Shown here: piece after piece, positions 15,105-26,079 of the stretch
Position numbering within the stretch: the stretch's first letter is position 1
Layout: each line of letters opens with the position of its first letter
Assembly: GCF_900100885.1 (NCBI RefSeq)
Contig: NZ_LT629692.1
Location: forward strand, 2,790,001-2,854,000
From: Microbacterium pygmaeum
Lineage (GTDB): Bacteria > Actinomycetota > Actinomycetes > Actinomycetales > Microbacteriaceae
Direction: 5' to 3'
Length of the DNA stretch: 64,000 nucleotides
Made by a program: the position numbers and the translations under genes
Notes under the pieces: model-generated
What the model was told of the DNA's origin: nothing
Databases searched by the model: none
Seen by the model: the letters and a program-made list of their open reading frames with translations, nothing else

Positions 15105-17003
15105 CTAGTCATCCGAGAGATGGGCGTAGACCGCGGCCGCCAGCTTCGGCCCGATGCCCGGCAGCTCTGAGATCTCCTCCTGGCTCGCCTTCTTGAGCGC
15201 GGCGACGGAGCCGAAGTGCCGCAGGAGTGCACGGATGCGTGCCTGTCCGAGGCCGGGGACCTCAGCGAGCACGCTCGAGATGTCGCGCCGTCGACGACGG
15301 CGCTGATGCGTGATCGCGAAGCGGTGCGCCTCGTCGCGCAGTCGCTGCAGGAGGTAGAGCGCCTCGCTGGTGCGCGGCAGGATCACGGGGTACTCCTCCC
15401 CCGGCAGCCACACCTCCTCCAGCCGCTTCGCGATGCCGCACAGCGCGATCTCCTCGTGGCCGGCGTCCGCGAGCGCTCGTGCGGCGGCGGCGACCTGCGG
15501 CTTGCCGCCGTCGACGACCAGGAGCTGCGGCGGGTATGCGAACCGAGGCCGCTTGCGGGTCGTCGCCACCGTTGCGTCGTCGGTGGGATCAGGCACGGGT
15601 TCGTCCTGCTCCTCCGGGCGGTCGAGGTACGCGAGGCGACGCATCAGGACCTGGTGCAGCGAGTCGGTGTCGTCCGTGGTCTCGGCGACGCCGAACGAGC
15701 GGTACTGGTCTTTGCGCGGCAGACCGTCCTCGAAGACGACCATCGAAGCGACCACGTTGGTGCCCCCGAGGTGCGACACGTCGTAGCACTCGATCCGCAG
15801 CGGCGCTTCGGCCAGGCCCAGCGCTTCCTGCAGATCCGTGAGCGCCTGCGTGCGTGCGACGTAGTCGCTGGTGCGACGCGTCTTGTGCACGATGAGCGCC
15901 TGCTGTGCGTTGAGGGACGCCGTCTTCATCAGCTCGGCCTTGCGACCACGCTGCGCGACCTGGATCGTCACCTGCTTGCCACGGCGATCCCGGAGCCATT
16001 CCTCGAGGTCTGCCGCATCGTCGGGGAGTTCGGGCACCAGCACCTGGCGCGGGATATCCGCGACGGGAGCATCGCCGTACGCGCGCTGGAGCACCTGATC
16101 GACGAGGTCGCCGCCGGTGATGTCGAGCTCCTTCTCGATGGTGGTGGCGCGGACACCGCGCACCCGGCCACCGCGGATCACGAAGTGCTGGACGGTCGCG
16201 GCCAGTTCGTCTTCCGCGATGCCGAACAGGTCGGCGTCGGTGTCCGGAGCCAGCACCAGTGCGCTCTTGGACAAGACGGCGTCGATCGAGACCAGGCGGT
16301 CGCGGTACACCGCCGCGGACTCGTAGTCCATCGCCGCGGATGCCTCGCGCATCCGTGCGTTCAGCTCCTTGGCGAACCGCTGGTCACCGCCGGCCATGAA
16401 CGCGACGAAGTCGTCGACGATGGCTCGGTGCTCCTCGATCGTCACCCGCATCGAGCAGGGGCCACCGCAGCGGCCGATCTGCCCGGGGAAGCACGGCCGC
16501 CCCGTCACCATCGCCTTGCGGTACGAAGCGTCGCTGCACGTGCGGATCGGGAAGACCTTGATCATCAGATCGATCGTGTCGTGCACGGCCCACACCTTGG
16601 GGTACGGGCCGAAGTACTTCGCCCCGGGGATCCGCCGGTTGCGCGTGACGATCACTCGAGGCGCTTCGTCGCCGAGCGTGATCGCCATGAACGGGTAGGA
16701 CTTGTCGTCCTTGTAGCGGACGTTGAACGGCGGATCGAACTCCTTGATCCACATGTACTCCAGCTGGAGGGAGTCGACGTCGCTGGCCACGACGGTCCAT
16801 TCGACCGATGCGGCCGTGGTCACCATCCGGCGCGTGCGCTCGTGCAGCGTGTGCAGGGGCGCGAAGTAGTTCGAAAGCCGCGCGCGCAGGTTCTTCGCCT
16901 TGCCCACGTAGAGGACCCGTCCCGCGGCGTCGCGGAAGCGGTAGACGCCGGGGTTGGTCGGGATCTCACCCGCCCGCGGCTTGTAGGAGAGCTGCTGGGC
17001 CAT
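15105..17003 (-). CDS. uvrC: Excinuclease ABC subunit C
   Basis: Makes both incisions in nucleotide-excision repair. The 632-residue protein has an N-terminal GIY-YIG nuclease domain ([21 protein letters not shown], about residues 19-43) and a UvrB-interaction segment near residue 210. An RNase H-like domain follows ([10 protein letters not shown] with its catalytic Asp, about residue 400). The C-terminal tandem helix-hairpin-helix reads [18 protein letters not shown] and LPGIGPKLA. It starts 19 nt after the uvrA stop, so probably runs with uvrA. Confidence 0.97.
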   Translation of the reverse strand: MAQQLSYKPRAGEIPTNPGVYRFRDAAGRVLYVGKAKNLRARLSNYFAPLHTLHERTRRMVTTAASVEWTVVASDVDSLQLEYMWIKEFDPPFNVRYKDDKSYPFMAITLGDEAPRVIVTRNRRIPGAKYFGPYPKVWAVHDTIDLMIKVFPIRTCSDASYRKAMVTGRPCFPGQIGRCGGPCSMRVTIEEHRAIVDDFVAFMAGGDQRFAKELNARMREASAAMDYESAAVYRDRLVSIDAVLSKSALVLAPDTDADLFGIAEDELAATVQHFVIRGGRVRGVRATTIEKELDITGGDLVDQVLQRAYGDAPVADIPRQVLVPELPDDAADLEEWLRDRRGKQVTIQVAQRGRKAELMKTASLNAQQALIVHKTRRTSDYVARTQALTDLQEALGLAEAPLRIECYDVSHLGGTNVVASMVVFEDGLPRKDQYRSFGVAETTDDTDSLHQVLMRRLAYLDRPEEQDEPVPDPTDDATVATTRKRPRFAYPPQLLVVDGGKPQVAAAARALADAGHEEIALCGIAKRLEEVWLPGEEYPVILPRTSEALYLLQRLRDEAHRFAITHQRRRRRRDISSVLAEVPGLGQARIRALLRHFGSVAALKKASQEEISELPGIGPKLAAAVYAHLSDD

Positions 17004-17022
17004 GACGCTGTACGGCCGGCCT

Positions 17023-19923
17023 TCAGCCGGCCTTGCGGCGCTGGGCCGGGCTCTCCAGGACCTCGGCGAGGAAGGCGCCGGTGAAGCTCTTCTCCGACCG
17101 GGCGACCTGCTCGGGCGTCCCGACGGCCACGATTTCGCCGCCGCCGGACCCGCCTTCCGGGCCGAGGTCGATGATCCAGTCCGCGGACTTGATCACATCG
17201 AGGTTGTGCTCGATGACGATCACCGTGTTGCCCTTGTCCACCAGACCGTTCAGGACCTCGAGCAGCTTGCTGACGTCCTCGAAGTGCAGACCGGTCGTCG
17301 GCTCGTCGAGCACGTAGATGCTGCGGCCGTTGCTCCGGCGCTGCAGCTCCGTCGCGAGCTTCACCCGCTGCGCCTCGCCGCCGGAGAGCGTCGTGGCCGA
17401 CTGGCCGAGTCGCACGTAGCCCAGTCCCACATCGACCAGTGTCTTCAGATACCGGTGGATCGCCTGGATGGGTTCGAAGAAGTCGGCGGCTTCGGAGATC
17501 GGCAGCTCGAGCACCTCGGCGATGTTCTTGCCCTTGTAGTGCACGGCGAGGGTGTCGCGGTTGTAGCGCTTGCCGTGGCACACCTCGCAGTCCACGTAGA
17601 CATCCGGCAGGAAGTTCATCTCGATCTTGATCGTGCCGTCGCCGGAACAGGCCTCGCACCGGCCGCCCTTGACGTTGAAGCTGAACCGGCCGGGCTGATA
17701 GCCGCGGACCTTCGCCTCCGGGGTCTCGCTGAAGAGCGTGCGGATGCGGTCGAACACGCCCGTGTAGGTGGCGGGGTTCGAGCGAGGCGTCCGGCCGATC
17801 GGCGCCTGGTCGACGTGGACGACCTTGTCGAGGTTGTCCAGCCCGGTCACGCGCGTGTGCTTGCCCGCGACGCGACGCGCGCCGTTGAGCCTGGTCGCGA
17901 GCACCTGATAGAGGATGCCGTTCACCAGCGACGACTTGCCCGAGCCGCTGACCCCGGTCACGGCTGTCAGCACCCCGAGTGGGAAGTCGGCCGTCACGTT
18001 GCGCAGGTTGTTCTCGCGCGCACCAACGACCGAGATCATCCGCGACCGATCGATCTTCCGCCGCTTGCGGGGCGTCTCGATCTCGCGACGACCCGACAGG
18101 TAGTCGGCGGTGAGCGAAGATGTGTCCTCGAGGAGGGACGCCAGGGGCCCGGAGTGCACGACCGACCCTCCGTTGACCCCGGCACCGGGGCCGATGTCGA
18201 CGACCCAGTCGGCCGCGTGGATCGTCTCCTCGTCGTGTTCGACGACGATCAGCGTGTTGCCCAGATCGCGGAGGGTGACCAGCGTCTGGATCAGACGCCG
18301 GTTGTCGCGCTGGTGCAGGCCGATCGACGGCTCGTCGAGGACGTAGAGGACACCTGTCAGGCCCGAGCCGATCTGCGTCGCCAGCCGGATGCGCTGCGCC
18401 TCGCCACCGGAGAGGGTCGCGGCCGCCCTGCTGAGACTCAGATAGTTCAGACCGACCTGGATGAGGAAGTCCAGGCGTACCCGGATCTCGCGCAGCACCT
18501 GCGCCGCGATCGTGGCCTCGCGGTCGGTGAGGGTCAGCTGTGCGAAGTACGCGCGCGCGTCGCCCAGGCTGAGCTTCGCCGCCTCGGCGATCGAGTGTCC
18601 GTGCACCATGACGGCGAGCACCTCGGGCTTGAGGCGATCCCCGTGGCACACCGGGCACGGCACCTCGCGGAGGTAGTCCGACCAGCGCACCCGCTGCGTG
18701 TCGGACTCGGCCTGCATGTACTGCCGCTCGATGTAGGGCACGACGCCTTCGAAGCCGGACGAGTAGCGCATCTCGCGCCCGTACCGGTTCTTCCACTTCA
18801 CGGTGACCTTGTAGTTCTCGCCGCGGAGCACCGCCTCCTGCACATCGAGCCGGAGATCGCGCCACGGCGTGTCGAGAGAGAACTTCAGGTCGGCGGCGAG
18901 GCCCTCGAGGAGCCGCTCGTAGTACTGGAAGAGTCCCTTGCCCTGCGTCGTCCACGGGATCAGGACGCCCTCGCGGATCGACAGGTCCTCGTCGCCCAGC
19001 ATCAGGTCGACGTCCACCGACATACGCGTGCCCAGTCCCGAGCACGCCGGGCACGCGCCGAACGGTGCGTTGAACGAGAAGGTCCGCGGCTCGATCTCGG
19101 TCAGCTGAAGCGGATGCCCGTTGGGGCAGGCGAGCTTCTCCGAGAAGGACTGCCACGCCGCGTCGCCCTCCTCATCGACGAAGTTGATCTGCATGATGCC
19201 GTCGGCGAGCCCCAGCGCGGTCTCGACGGAGTCGGTGACGCGCCCGAGCGTGTCGGGTCCGGCCACCAGCCGGTCGACGACGACGGCGATGTCGTGCTTG
19301 TAGCTCTTCTTCAGGACCGGGGGCTCGGCGAGCTGGATCAGTTCGCCGTCGACGACGGCACGCGCGTACCCCTTCGCCGAGAGCTCCTTGAAGAGGTCGA
19401 CGAACTCGCCCTTCTTCTGCGAGACGACGGGCGCGACGATCTGATAGCGGGTCCGCTCCGGCAACTCCACGAGCTGGTCGGCGATCTGCTGCACCGTCTG
19501 GCGCTGGATGATCTCGCCGCACACCGGGCAATGCGGCACGCCGATGCGCGCCCACAGCAGACGCATGTAGTCGTAGATCTCGGTGATGGTGCCGACCGTG
19601 GACCGCGGGTTTCGGTTGGTCGACTTCTGGTCGATGGAGACCGCGGGGCTGAGCCCTTCGATGAAGTCGACGTCGGGACGATCCACCTGCCCGAGGAATT
19701 GCCGCGCGTACGCGCTGAGCGACTCGACGTAGCGGCGCTGGCCCTCCGCGAAGATCGTGTCGAACGCGAGACTGGACTTCCCCGACCCGGACAGACCGGT
19801 GAAGACCACCAGGGAATCACGGGGGATGTCGAGATCGACGTTCTTCAGATTGTGGACGCGAGCGCCCCGAACGCTCAGCGTTCCACTGGTGTTTCCGGGC
19901 GCGGCGACAGGAACGATGGGCAC
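17023..19923 (-). CDS. uvrA: Excinuclease ABC subunit A
   Basis: Damage-sensing ATPase of nucleotide-excision repair (966 residues, normal). Two ABC modules: Walker [10 protein letters not shown] at about 43-51 and GVSGSGKSS near residue 650, and the matching LSGGEAQR signatures. Zinc-finger cysteines are visible in CPVCGE, CPACSG, CEACSG and CEVCHG. The start is GTG 19923, apparently leaderless: a TACACT -10 ends 6 nt before it. It lies directly upstream of uvrC. Confidence 0.97.
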   Translation of the reverse strand: MPIVPVAAPGNTSGTLSVRGARVHNLKNVDLDIPRDSLVVFTGLSGSGKSSLAFDTIFAEGQRRYVESLSAYARQFLGQVDRPDVDFIEGLSPAVSIDQKSTNRNPRSTVGTITEIYDYMRLLWARIGVPHCPVCGEIIQRQTVQQIADQLVELPERTRYQIVAPVVSQKKGEFVDLFKELSAKGYARAVVDGELIQLAEPPVLKKSYKHDIAVVVDRLVAGPDTLGRVTDSVETALGLADGIMQINFVDEEGDAAWQSFSEKLACPNGHPLQLTEIEPRTFSFNAPFGACPACSGLGTRMSVDVDLMLGDEDLSIREGVLIPWTTQGKGLFQYYERLLEGLAADLKFSLDTPWRDLRLDVQEAVLRGENYKVTVKWKNRYGREMRYSSGFEGVVPYIERQYMQAESDTQRVRWSDYLREVPCPVCHGDRLKPEVLAVMVHGHSIAEAAKLSLGDARAYFAQLTLTDREATIAAQVLREIRVRLDFLIQVGLNYLSLSRAAATLSGGEAQRIRLATQIGSGLTGVLYVLDEPSIGLHQRDNRRLIQTLVTLRDLGNTLIVVEHDEETIHAADWVVDIGPGAGVNGGSVVHSGPLASLLEDTSSLTADYLSGRREIETPRKRRKIDRSRMISVVGARENNLRNVTADFPLGVLTAVTGVSGSGKSSLVNGILYQVLATRLNGARRVAGKHTRVTGLDNLDKVVHVDQAPIGRTPRSNPATYTGVFDRIRTLFSETPEAKVRGYQPGRFSFNVKGGRCEACSGDGTIKIEMNFLPDVYVDCEVCHGKRYNRDTLAVHYKGKNIAEVLELPISEAADFFEPIQAIHRYLKTLVDVGLGYVRLGQSATTLSGGEAQRVKLATELQRRSNGRSIYVLDEPTTGLHFEDVSKLLEVLNGLVDKGNTVIVIEHNLDVIKSADWIIDLGPEGGSGGGEIVAVGTPEQVARSEKSFTGAFLAEVLESPAQRRKAG

Positions 19924-19929
19924 CTCTCA

Positions 19930-19935
19930 AGTGTA
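19930..19935 (-). promoter_or_regulatory. Leaderless -10 box of uvrA
   Basis: Minus-strand TACACT followed by TGAGAG and the GTG start: a 6-nt gap puts the transcription start at or next to the start codon. No SOS (LexA) box is visible nearby. Confidence 0.55.
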
Positions 19936-20004
19936 CGTGGGGCCTCCGACACGAGGCTGGGTCGGTGACCGCACGGGCCCCGGTTTCGCCACGAGCGTGA
20001 ACGA

Positions 20005-20037
20005 CGGATGCCGCGGGGCGTCGCCCCGCGGCATCCG
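20005..20037 (-). terminator. Terminator of the 5'-nucleotidase gene
   Basis: Perfect 14-bp stem (CGGATGCCGCGGGG / CCCCGCGGCATCCG) with a 5-nt loop, starting 17 nt past the stop at 20054. The arms are built from the same GGATGCCGCGG word as the pgl/rbpA terminator. It insulates uvrA from the gene upstream of it. Confidence 0.78.
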
Positions 20038-20053
20038 TTCGTTCGTCAGTCTG

Positions 20054-22438
20054 CTACCAGATCAGCACCGGGATCTTCGGGCTGTCCGAGGGCTTCAGCT
20101 GATCGTTGCCGGCGAAGGACGCCCACAGCCGGTGCACGCCCTTCCCGAGCGGGGGCAGCGTCACCTTCGCGGTCCCGTTCGTCACCGTCGTCGTCGCGAT
20201 GGCGGTCGCGCCGTCGAACACGGTGACCTCGCCCGAGCCCGCACCGGCAGCCGACGCGACGACGACGGTGTACTGGATCGTCGCGCTCTGGCGGGCCAGC
20301 AGCTTGCTCGGGAAGCCGATCGTGTATGACTTCTCCTTTTCGAAGACCGTGATCGGCACGGTTACCTCGGTGCCCGTGGCGGCGCCGGTGAGCACCAGCT
20401 CGGCAGCGCCCGAGGGCACGTCCGCCGGCAGCGCGACCGAGATCGCCGCCGTGCCGTAGTCGTCGTACACCGCGGTGCCGATGGTGTTGTCCACCGGGAA
20501 CGTGCCCAGCACCTGTCCGCCGAGCGAGACGGAGATCTCCGTGTCCTTCACGTCCGCCGCGGTGGACATCGCCCACGACTTCACGCCGAATGCGACCGTG
20601 CCCGAGGGCTCGTAGGCCGTGGGGGCCGGGTCGGGGAAGGTGACCTCCACGGCGTGCTGCGAGTAGTCGACCGGAAGCGGTGCGGTCGAGGCGAACTCGT
20701 CCATGTAGTCCACCATCGCGGCGAGGTCGATCTTGCCCGTGTCGCGCTTGTTCGCCCCGTTCGCCAACTCGCGGAAGTTGTCGCCTCCGGTGGAGAGGAA
20801 CGAGTTGACCGTCACCGAGTAGATGGCCGCCTCGTCGATCGGCTCGCCGTTCAGCCACATGCCGGTGATCGTGCCCTCCGGCGCCTGGTACGGCGTCGCG
20901 GACTCGTCGGCCGGCGTGCTCGGGTTGTCTGCCGCCTGTTCCGTCACGATCTTCTGCGTATAGGTGTACTCGAACCCGTCCGAGACACCGAGGCGCAGGA
21001 ACGGACGCGTCGGCAGCGAATTGAACGTGTCGCGCTGCCACTGCTGCTCGAGCACGGTCTTGATCTGCGCACCGGTGAGCTGCAGGTTCACGAGGGTGTT
21101 GGCGAACGGCTGCACGACGGCCGCCTGCTTGTACGTCAGCGTCCGGGGGTACGAGCCATCGCCCGGATCGGTGCCCACCATGTCCTGTCGCAGGCCGCCC
21201 GGGTTCATGAACGCGATCTGCGCTCCGCCGGACTCGGGGGCCGACGTCGCCCAGCGCTGGACCTCGGCGACCTTGTTGCCCAGGGTGGATTCCCCGCCGC
21301 GGTTCTCCGCTCCGCTGCTCAGCCGGGCACGGTTGAACGCGCCGGCGACCTCGCCGAGCGGCACAGCGCCGAGCACATCGGCTTCGGCTGCCGCCTTCGT
21401 GACGATGGGGGTCACCGCGGGATCCGCCGGGTAGTTCCCGGCGAGGGCGAGGATCTTGTGGGACGAGGATGTCACCGCTCCGGTCGCGCCGTCGACCTCG
21501 AAGATCAGCTGGTTGAGGTTGGTCCCGTACTGACCGGCCGAGACGACCGGTCGCTCCGTGATGGCTCGGCCCTCCGTCGCCCACTCGTCGACCGGGAAGG
21601 AGCAGTCGTACGCCAGGTGGGTGTGACCGGAGACGATCGCGTCCACGTCGGGCGAGACGTTGTTGACGATGTCGGCCCACTTGCCGGAATCGTCCATGGT
21701 CGCGCAGTCGGTCGACGGCGCACCTTCGTGGACGAGCATCACGACGAGGTCGGCGCCCTGGTCCACGAGCGCCGCCGCTTCGGTGTTGACCGACTGCACG
21801 ATGCCGGCGACATCGATCTCGGTGATGCCACCGGGGCTCACGAGAGAGGGAAGCTCCTCGGTCACCGCTCCCACGAAGCCGACCTTCACGTCGCCGAACT
21901 CCTTGATCCAGGTCGGCGGAACGGCGGGATCCTGCGTCCCCGTCAGCTTCAGGTTCGCCGCGATGTACTGCCACTGCGCACCGCCGTACGGGTTGGTCGT
22001 CGCATCGTACGGCGCCATCACGCGGTTCACGAGATCGTCGTATCCCTGATCCAGCTCGTGGTTGCCCACCGCCGACACCTCGAGCCCCGCCTCGTTGAGC
22101 GCGTCGATCGTCGGCTTGTCGGACTGGATGAACGATTCGAACGTCGATGCGCCGATCAGGTCGCCCGCGGCGGCGAACACCGTGTTCGGCGTCTCGCCCC
22201 GCAGCTGCTTGACGGCGCCGGAGAGCACCGCTGCGCCCGCCTGCGTTCCATCGGCGAGGATGCGGCCGTGGAAGTCGTTGGTCGCGAGGATCTGGATCTT
22301 CGTCGGCTCCGCCTGCGCGGCCGGCGCGACCAGGACGCTGGCGCCGAGGGCGGCGATCGTCGCAGCCACGACGCCGAGGCGACGCCATCGCGCGGAGCGG
22401 ATGGAACGGGACGGGAGTTCATCGGAGCGAGAGCGCAT
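20054..22438 (-). CDS. Secreted bifunctional metallophosphatase / 5'-nucleotidase
   Basis: Exported 794-residue enzyme, likely hydrolysing nucleotides outside the cell. A Sec signal peptide (basic start, hydrophobic 21-40, AQA near 41-43) precedes a calcineurin-type phosphoesterase domain. Its metal motifs are TNDFHGRI near residue 53, [17 protein letters not shown] and GHTHLAYD. A 5'-nucleotidase C domain follows ([18 protein letters not shown]). Two beta-rich, Ig-like tail domains make it longer than the minimal family; the last ends IPVLIW, and I see no LPXTG anchor or membrane tail. The start ATG 22438 has AGAGGAAG in front; a longer frame extends 5' without a good ribosome site. Confidence 0.9.
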   Translation of the reverse strand: MRSRSDELPSRSIRSARWRRLGVVAATIAALGASVLVAPAAQAEPTKIQILATNDFHGRILADGTQAGAAVLSGAVKQLRGETPNTVFAAAGDLIGASTFESFIQSDKPTIDALNEAGLEVSAVGNHELDQGYDDLVNRVMAPYDATTNPYGGAQWQYIAANLKLTGTQDPAVPPTWIKEFGDVKVGFVGAVTEELPSLVSPGGITEIDVAGIVQSVNTEAAALVDQGADLVVMLVHEGAPSTDCATMDDSGKWADIVNNVSPDVDAIVSGHTHLAYDCSFPVDEWATEGRAITERPVVSAGQYGTNLNQLIFEVDGATGAVTSSSHKILALAGNYPADPAVTPIVTKAAAEADVLGAVPLGEVAGAFNRARLSSGAENRGGESTLGNKVAEVQRWATSAPESGGAQIAFMNPGGLRQDMVGTDPGDGSYPRTLTYKQAAVVQPFANTLVNLQLTGAQIKTVLEQQWQRDTFNSLPTRPFLRLGVSDGFEYTYTQKIVTEQAADNPSTPADESATPYQAPEGTITGMWLNGEPIDEAAIYSVTVNSFLSTGGDNFRELANGANKRDTGKIDLAAMVDYMDEFASTAPLPVDYSQHAVEVTFPDPAPTAYEPSGTVAFGVKSWAMSTAADVKDTEISVSLGGQVLGTFPVDNTIGTAVYDDYGTAAISVALPADVPSGAAELVLTGAATGTEVTVPITVFEKEKSYTIGFPSKLLARQSATIQYTVVVASAAGAGSGEVTVFDGATAIATTTVTNGTAKVTLPPLGKGVHRLWASFAGNDQLKPSDSPKIPVLIW

Positions 22439-22564
22439 GGGGCTTCCTCTGTAGTGCGGACCGAAGGGGGATGCAACGCCGAGGGGCGCGCCACCATCGG
22501 CGACGTCCCGTCGCATCCGAGCCTATGAGTCAGCCGAGAACGCGCAACGAAGATGAGAAAGTGT

Positions 22565-22999
22565 TCATCGAACGTGCGTGAACCGAACCAGCGCGTCGCG
22601 GAGCCCCGCAACCTCCGAGGCATCCATGCCCACCCGTTCCATGATCTGCCCCGGCACCTCCTCCGCCCGCTCGCGCAGGTCGCGGCCGGCCGGTGTGAGG
22701 TCGATGTCGAGTACCCGCTCGTCCTCCGCGCTTCGCCGGCGACTGACCCTCCCGGCACTCTCCAGCCGCTTCACGAGCGGCGAGAGCGTCGCGGGCTCCA
22801 TGGCCAGCTGATCCGCCAACTCGCCCAGGGATCGCGGGGCACGTTCCCACAGCGCGAGCATCACGAGATATTGCGGATGCGTCAGCCCGAGCGGTTCGAG
22901 CACCGGACGGTAGATCGAGACCACGTTGCGCGCGGCGGTCACGACCGCGAAGCAGAGCTGATTCTCGAGGGCGAGCAGATCCTGGTCACGAGCGGTCAC
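22565..22999 (-). CDS. MarR-family transcriptional regulator, OhrR-like
   Basis: Winged-helix repressor of 144 residues. The opening LENQLCFAVVTAARNVV places a cysteine at position 16, the site of the peroxide-sensing Cys in OhrR proteins. The wHTH follows: LGELADQLAMEPATLSPLVKRLE as recognition helices and RRRSAEDERVLDIDLT as the wing. No ohr peroxiredoxin gene lies beside it. Instead it is divergent from a small Cys-rich gene, with a palindrome between them. The start is GTG 22999, with a TAGGAT -10 six nt upstream (leaderless). The OhrR assignment is inference from the Cys position. Confidence 0.86.
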   Translation of the reverse strand: MTARDQDLLALENQLCFAVVTAARNVVSIYRPVLEPLGLTHPQYLVMLALWERAPRSLGELADQLAMEPATLSPLVKRLESAGRVSRRRSAEDERVLDIDLTPAGRDLRERAEEVPGQIMERVGMDASEVAGLRDALVRFTHVR

Positions 23000-23005
23000 G
23001 AGAAG

Positions 23006-23011
23006 ATCCTA
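23006..23011 (-). promoter_or_regulatory. Leaderless -10 box of the MarR gene
   Basis: Minus-strand TAGGAT, then CTTCTC, then the GTG start at 22999. Confidence 0.45.
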
Positions 23012-23020
23012 CCTACACGA

Positions 23021-23040
23021 ATTGTTAGTACACTAAGAAT
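23021..23040. promoter_or_regulatory. Candidate MarR operator overlapping a promoter
   Basis: Imperfect 20-bp inverted repeat: ATTGTTAGT and ACTAAGAAT around a central AC, 8 of 9 arm positions complementary. It lies between the divergent marR-type gene and the 78-residue gene. The TACACT -10 of the latter (23029-23034) lies inside it, 7 nt before the ATG. A bound repressor would block that promoter and sit upstream of its own -10. AT-rich in an otherwise GC-rich region. Confidence 0.65.
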
Positions 23041-23041
23041 C

Positions 23042-23278
23042 ATGACGAAGGATGGCACGACGCTCCGCGATCGCGTGCGCGCCGCCGGCGGGTGGTACCA
23101 GTGGATCAACGCGAAGCTCATCCGCGCAGCCGGACCCGCGGCGGTCGGACCCTACGAGACGACTCCCCCGCCGACGGTCCAGGAGCGTGCCGCGCGGGCG
23201 TGCCCGCTGTGCGGCGCTGCGATGACGGCCCACACCTTCGACCGGACCGGCCCGAAGCCGCTCATGCACTGCCCATAG
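23042..23278 (+). CDS. Small conserved protein with CxxC / CPLCG motif, function unknown
   Basis: 78 residues, start ATG 23042, apparently leaderless. The N-terminal half is basic with GGWYQWINAKLIRAAGPAAVGPYE; the C-terminal half is CPLCGAAMTAHTFDRTGPKPLMHCP, with three Cys and two His that could form a zinc ribbon (CPLCG plus HC). The longer open frame upstream is a shadow of the MarR gene. I recognise similar small proteins only as conserved actinobacterial hypotheticals. Its position across a MarR operator suggests control by that regulator. Confidence 0.7.
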   Translation: MTKDGTTLRDRVRAAGGWYQWINAKLIRAAGPAAVGPYETTPPPTVQERAARACPLCGAAMTAHTFDRTGPKPLMHCP

Positions 23279-23290
23279 CCGCCCGGCCAC

Positions 23291-23334
23291 CCAGGCGGCC
23301 TGGCAGGCACGTCACGGCGTCGCGAGGTGACGCC
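23291..23334. terminator. Two short hairpins between convergent genes
   Basis: CCAGGC-G-GCCTGG (23291-23303) and GGCGTC / GACGCC (23316-23334, 7-nt loop) lie between the stop of the small plus-strand gene and the uvrB stop. They are plausible weak terminators; neither has a U-tract. Confidence 0.3.
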
Positions 23335-23350
23335 CCGCCGGGCGCCGCGC

Positions 23351-25432
23351 TCAGGCGTGCCCTGCCCGCTCCATCGCCCGCAGCTCCTTCTTCATGTCCT
23401 GCACCTCATCGCGCAGGCGTCCTGCCAACTCGAACTTGAGCTCTGCGGCGGCCGCCAGCATCTGATCGGTGAGATCGGCGATGGTGGACTCGAGCTGCTC
23501 GGCTCCCTCGGCGGCGATCCCCTCCCGACGCAGCCGGGGCGTCGGCGACTTCCCCTTGCCGGACTTCAGCTTCGCGGCGTCGCGCTTGGACATCATCGCC
23601 GCCGTGTCGGCGCCCTCGCGGGCCAGCGCGTCGGTGATGTCGGCGATCTTCTTGCGCAGCGGGGTCGGGTCGATGCCGTTCTCGAGGTTGTACGCGACCT
23701 GCTTCTCGCGTCGGCGGTCGGTCTCGCCGATCGCGGCCTTCATCGAGTCCGTGATCGTGTCGGCGTACATGTGCACCTCGCCCGAGACGTTTCGCGCCGC
23801 TCGCCCGATCGTCTGGATCAGCGACGTGCCCGAGCGGAGGAAGCCTTCCTTGTCGGCGTCGAGGATGGCGACCAGCGACACCTCGGGGAGGTCGAGACCC
23901 TCGCGCAGAAGGTTGATTCCGACGAGCACGTCGTAGACGCCGGCGCGCAGCTCGGTCAGCAGCTCGACGCGCCGGAGCGTGTCGACATCGGAGTGCAGGT
24001 AGCGGACGCGCACGCCGTGCTCGCCGAGGAAGTCGGTGAGCTCCTCGGCCATCTTCTTCGTGAGTGTCGTGACCAGCACGCGCTCGTCCCGCTCGGCGCG
24101 AACCCTGATCTCTTCGAGGAGATCGTCGATCTGGCCTTTCGACGGCTTGACCACGATCTGCGGGTCGACCAGGCCCGTGGGACGGATGATCTGCTCGACG
24201 ACACCGTCGGCGATGCCCATCTCGTACCGCCCGGGCGTCGCCGACAGGTACACGGTCTGCCCGACGCGGTTCTTGAACTCGTCCCACCGCAGCGGGCGAT
24301 TGTCCATGGCGCTGGGCAGCCGGAACCCGTGCTCGACGAGGGTGCGCTTGCGCGAGGCATCCCCCTCGTACATCGCCCCGATCTGCGGCACGGTCGCGTG
24401 GGACTCGTCGATCACGACGAGGAAGTCGTCGGGGAAGAAGTCCAGCAGGCAGTGCGGGGCCTCACCTGGCATGCGGCCGTCGAGGTGACGCGAATAGTTC
24501 TCGATCCCCGAGCAGAAGCCGAGCTGCTGCAGCATCTCGAGATCGAAGGTCGTGCGCATCCGCAGCCGCTGCGCTTCGAGCAGTTTGTTCTGGGACTCGA
24601 GCTCCTTGAGCCGTTCCCCCAGTTCGTGCTCGATCGTGCCGATCGCCCGCTGCACGGTCTCGGTGCCGGCCGCGTAATGCGTCGCCGGGAAGATCGGCAC
24701 CGATTCGAGGCGCTGGACCACGTCGCCGGTGAGCGGATGCAGCATGTACAGCGCCTCGATCTCGTCGCCGAACAGCTCGATGCGGATCGCGTACTCCTCG
24801 TACACCGGGATGATCTCGATCGTGTCGCCGCGGACCCTGAAGTTGCCGCGCGAGAAGTCGACGTCGTTGCGGTTGTACTGCATGGCGATGAACTTGCGGA
24901 TCAGCGCATCGCGGTCGTACCGCTCCCCCACCTGCAGCGCCACCATCGCGCGGAGGTACTCCTCCGGCGAGCCGAGGCCGTAGATGCACGAGACCGTGCT
25001 CACCACGATCACGTCGCGGCGCGACAGCAGCGAATTGGTCGTGGAGTGGCGGAGCCGCTCGACCTCGGCGTTGACCGAGGAGTCCTTCTCGATGAACGTG
25101 TCCGTCTGAGGGACGTAGGCCTCGGGCTGGTAGTAGTCGTAATACGAGACGAAGTACTCGACTGCGTTGTTCGGCATGAGATCGCGGAACTCGTTGGCCA
25201 GCTGGGCGGCGAGCGTCTTGTTGTGCGCGAGGACGAGGGTGGGCCGCTGGACCTGCTCGATCAGCCACGCGGTCGTCGCCGACTTGCCGGTTCCGGTCGC
25301 GCCGAGCAGGACGACATCGGTCTCGCCCGCGTTGATGCGTGCGGCGAGATCGGCGATCGCCTGCGGCTGGTCACCCGAGGGGACGTATTCGCTGACGACC
25401 TCGAACGGCCGCACGGAACGTGTCGTCTGCAT
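23351..25432 (-). CDS. uvrB: Excinuclease ABC subunit B
   Basis: Helicase-like damage-verification subunit of nucleotide-excision repair (693 residues). Walker A GATGTGKS is at about 44-51, the DNA-clamping beta-hairpin is [11 protein letters not shown] near residue 98, and the DEAD-type box is VVIDESHAT. Helicase motif VI is [11 protein letters not shown]-terminal UVR/UvrC-interaction coiled coil is at about 650-690. The start ATG 25432 is leaderless with a TAACCT box. It is 3.4 kb from uvrA on the same strand but separately transcribed. Confidence 0.97.
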   Translation of the reverse strand: MQTTRSVRPFEVVSEYVPSGDQPQAIADLAARINAGETDVVLLGATGTGKSATTAWLIEQVQRPTLVLAHNKTLAAQLANEFRDLMPNNAVEYFVSYYDYYQPEAYVPQTDTFIEKDSSVNAEVERLRHSTTNSLLSRRDVIVVSTVSCIYGLGSPEEYLRAMVALQVGERYDRDALIRKFIAMQYNRNDVDFSRGNFRVRGDTIEIIPVYEEYAIRIELFGDEIEALYMLHPLTGDVVQRLESVPIFPATHYAAGTETVQRAIGTIEHELGERLKELESQNKLLEAQRLRMRTTFDLEMLQQLGFCSGIENYSRHLDGRMPGEAPHCLLDFFPDDFLVVIDESHATVPQIGAMYEGDASRKRTLVEHGFRLPSAMDNRPLRWDEFKNRVGQTVYLSATPGRYEMGIADGVVEQIIRPTGLVDPQIVVKPSKGQIDDLLEEIRVRAERDERVLVTTLTKKMAEELTDFLGEHGVRVRYLHSDVDTLRRVELLTELRAGVYDVLVGINLLREGLDLPEVSLVAILDADKEGFLRSGTSLIQTIGRAARNVSGEVHMYADTITDSMKAAIGETDRRREKQVAYNLENGIDPTPLRKKIADITDALAREGADTAAMMSKRDAAKLKSGKGKSPTPRLRREGIAAEGAEQLESTIADLTDQMLAAAAELKFELAGRLRDEVQDMKKELRAMERAGHA

Positions 25433-25438
25433 CAGTCC

Positions 25439-25444
25439 AGGTTA
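25439..25444 (-). promoter_or_regulatory. Leaderless -10 box of uvrB
   Basis: Minus-strand TAACCT, 6 nt, then ATG 25432. No LexA-type palindrome seen beside it. Confidence 0.5.
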
Positions 25445-25568
25445 GGCGGGGCCACCGACACCGCGGGCCGTCGTTCGCCGCCGGCGGATCACCTCATGCC
25501 TAGGGCCAGATGCCTGCTGATCCCGCACCCGGGCGCTGATGCATGCGTCCCGCGTCGAGCGGCGCCGA

Positions 25569-26013
25569 CTAGTGACCGACCAGCTCCTGCACCCACAACG
25601 GCTGTTCGTCGATCGCGACAGATCCGACTCCGACCGAGAAGTACGACCGCACGCCGTCGACGGTCAGGAAGGCGGATGCGACGGGGCCGAGCACACCCGC
25701 GCGGGTCATCGCGGCACGCGGGTCCGCGACCGGTGCAGCATCCGCCGCGGTGCGGCGCACCTCCGCGCTCCGGATGAATCCGGCGAGCACGTCGGGCTCT
25801 GCCGAGGCCGACTCGCGCTCGTCGTCGGGGAGGAAGGGCCGAAGCTGCTCCAGCAGGTCCTCGCACTGCGCGGCCGCAAGGCCGCCGAACACCGTGATGT
25901 GCGCCGCCTCGACGATGCTGCTCGGCAGCACGTCCAGCAGATAGATGTAGTGGGCGATCTGCTCGTATTCACGAGCGCGCGCCCCGGATCCTCTGCCCCG
26001 AGAACTTGTCCAT
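25569..26013 (-). pseudogene. Hypothetical actinobacterial protein with an N-terminal frameshift
   Basis: The main frame gives an acidic, helical product containing REYEQIAHYIYLLDVLPSS and ITVFGGLAAAQCEDLLEQL and ending PLWVQELVGH; I know no function. Its in-frame start choices are only TTG 26036 or GTG 26027. The codons there (AGA, ACA, AGT, TCT, GGA) are unlike the rest of the genome. In the other frame, ATG 26013 with GGGAG upstream reads MDKFSGQRIRGAR with G/C third positions, then stops. Adding one GC to the GCGCGC run near 25975-25985 fuses the two frames. This is either a sequencing slip or a real frameshift. If intact, the start would be 26036. Confidence 0.6.
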
Positions 26014-26079
26014 CTCGCATCTCCCACGGTGGGCAACCAGGGTACGCCGGAGACGGACCCCCGACCAGGGGTTCACCGA

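Noticed and set aside
22572..22590. Possible LexA box near uvrA/uvrB
   Set aside because: No GAAC-N4-GTTC palindrome at either uvr promoter; the one GTTCATCGAAC in the area lies inside the end of the MarR gene in the wrong orientation.
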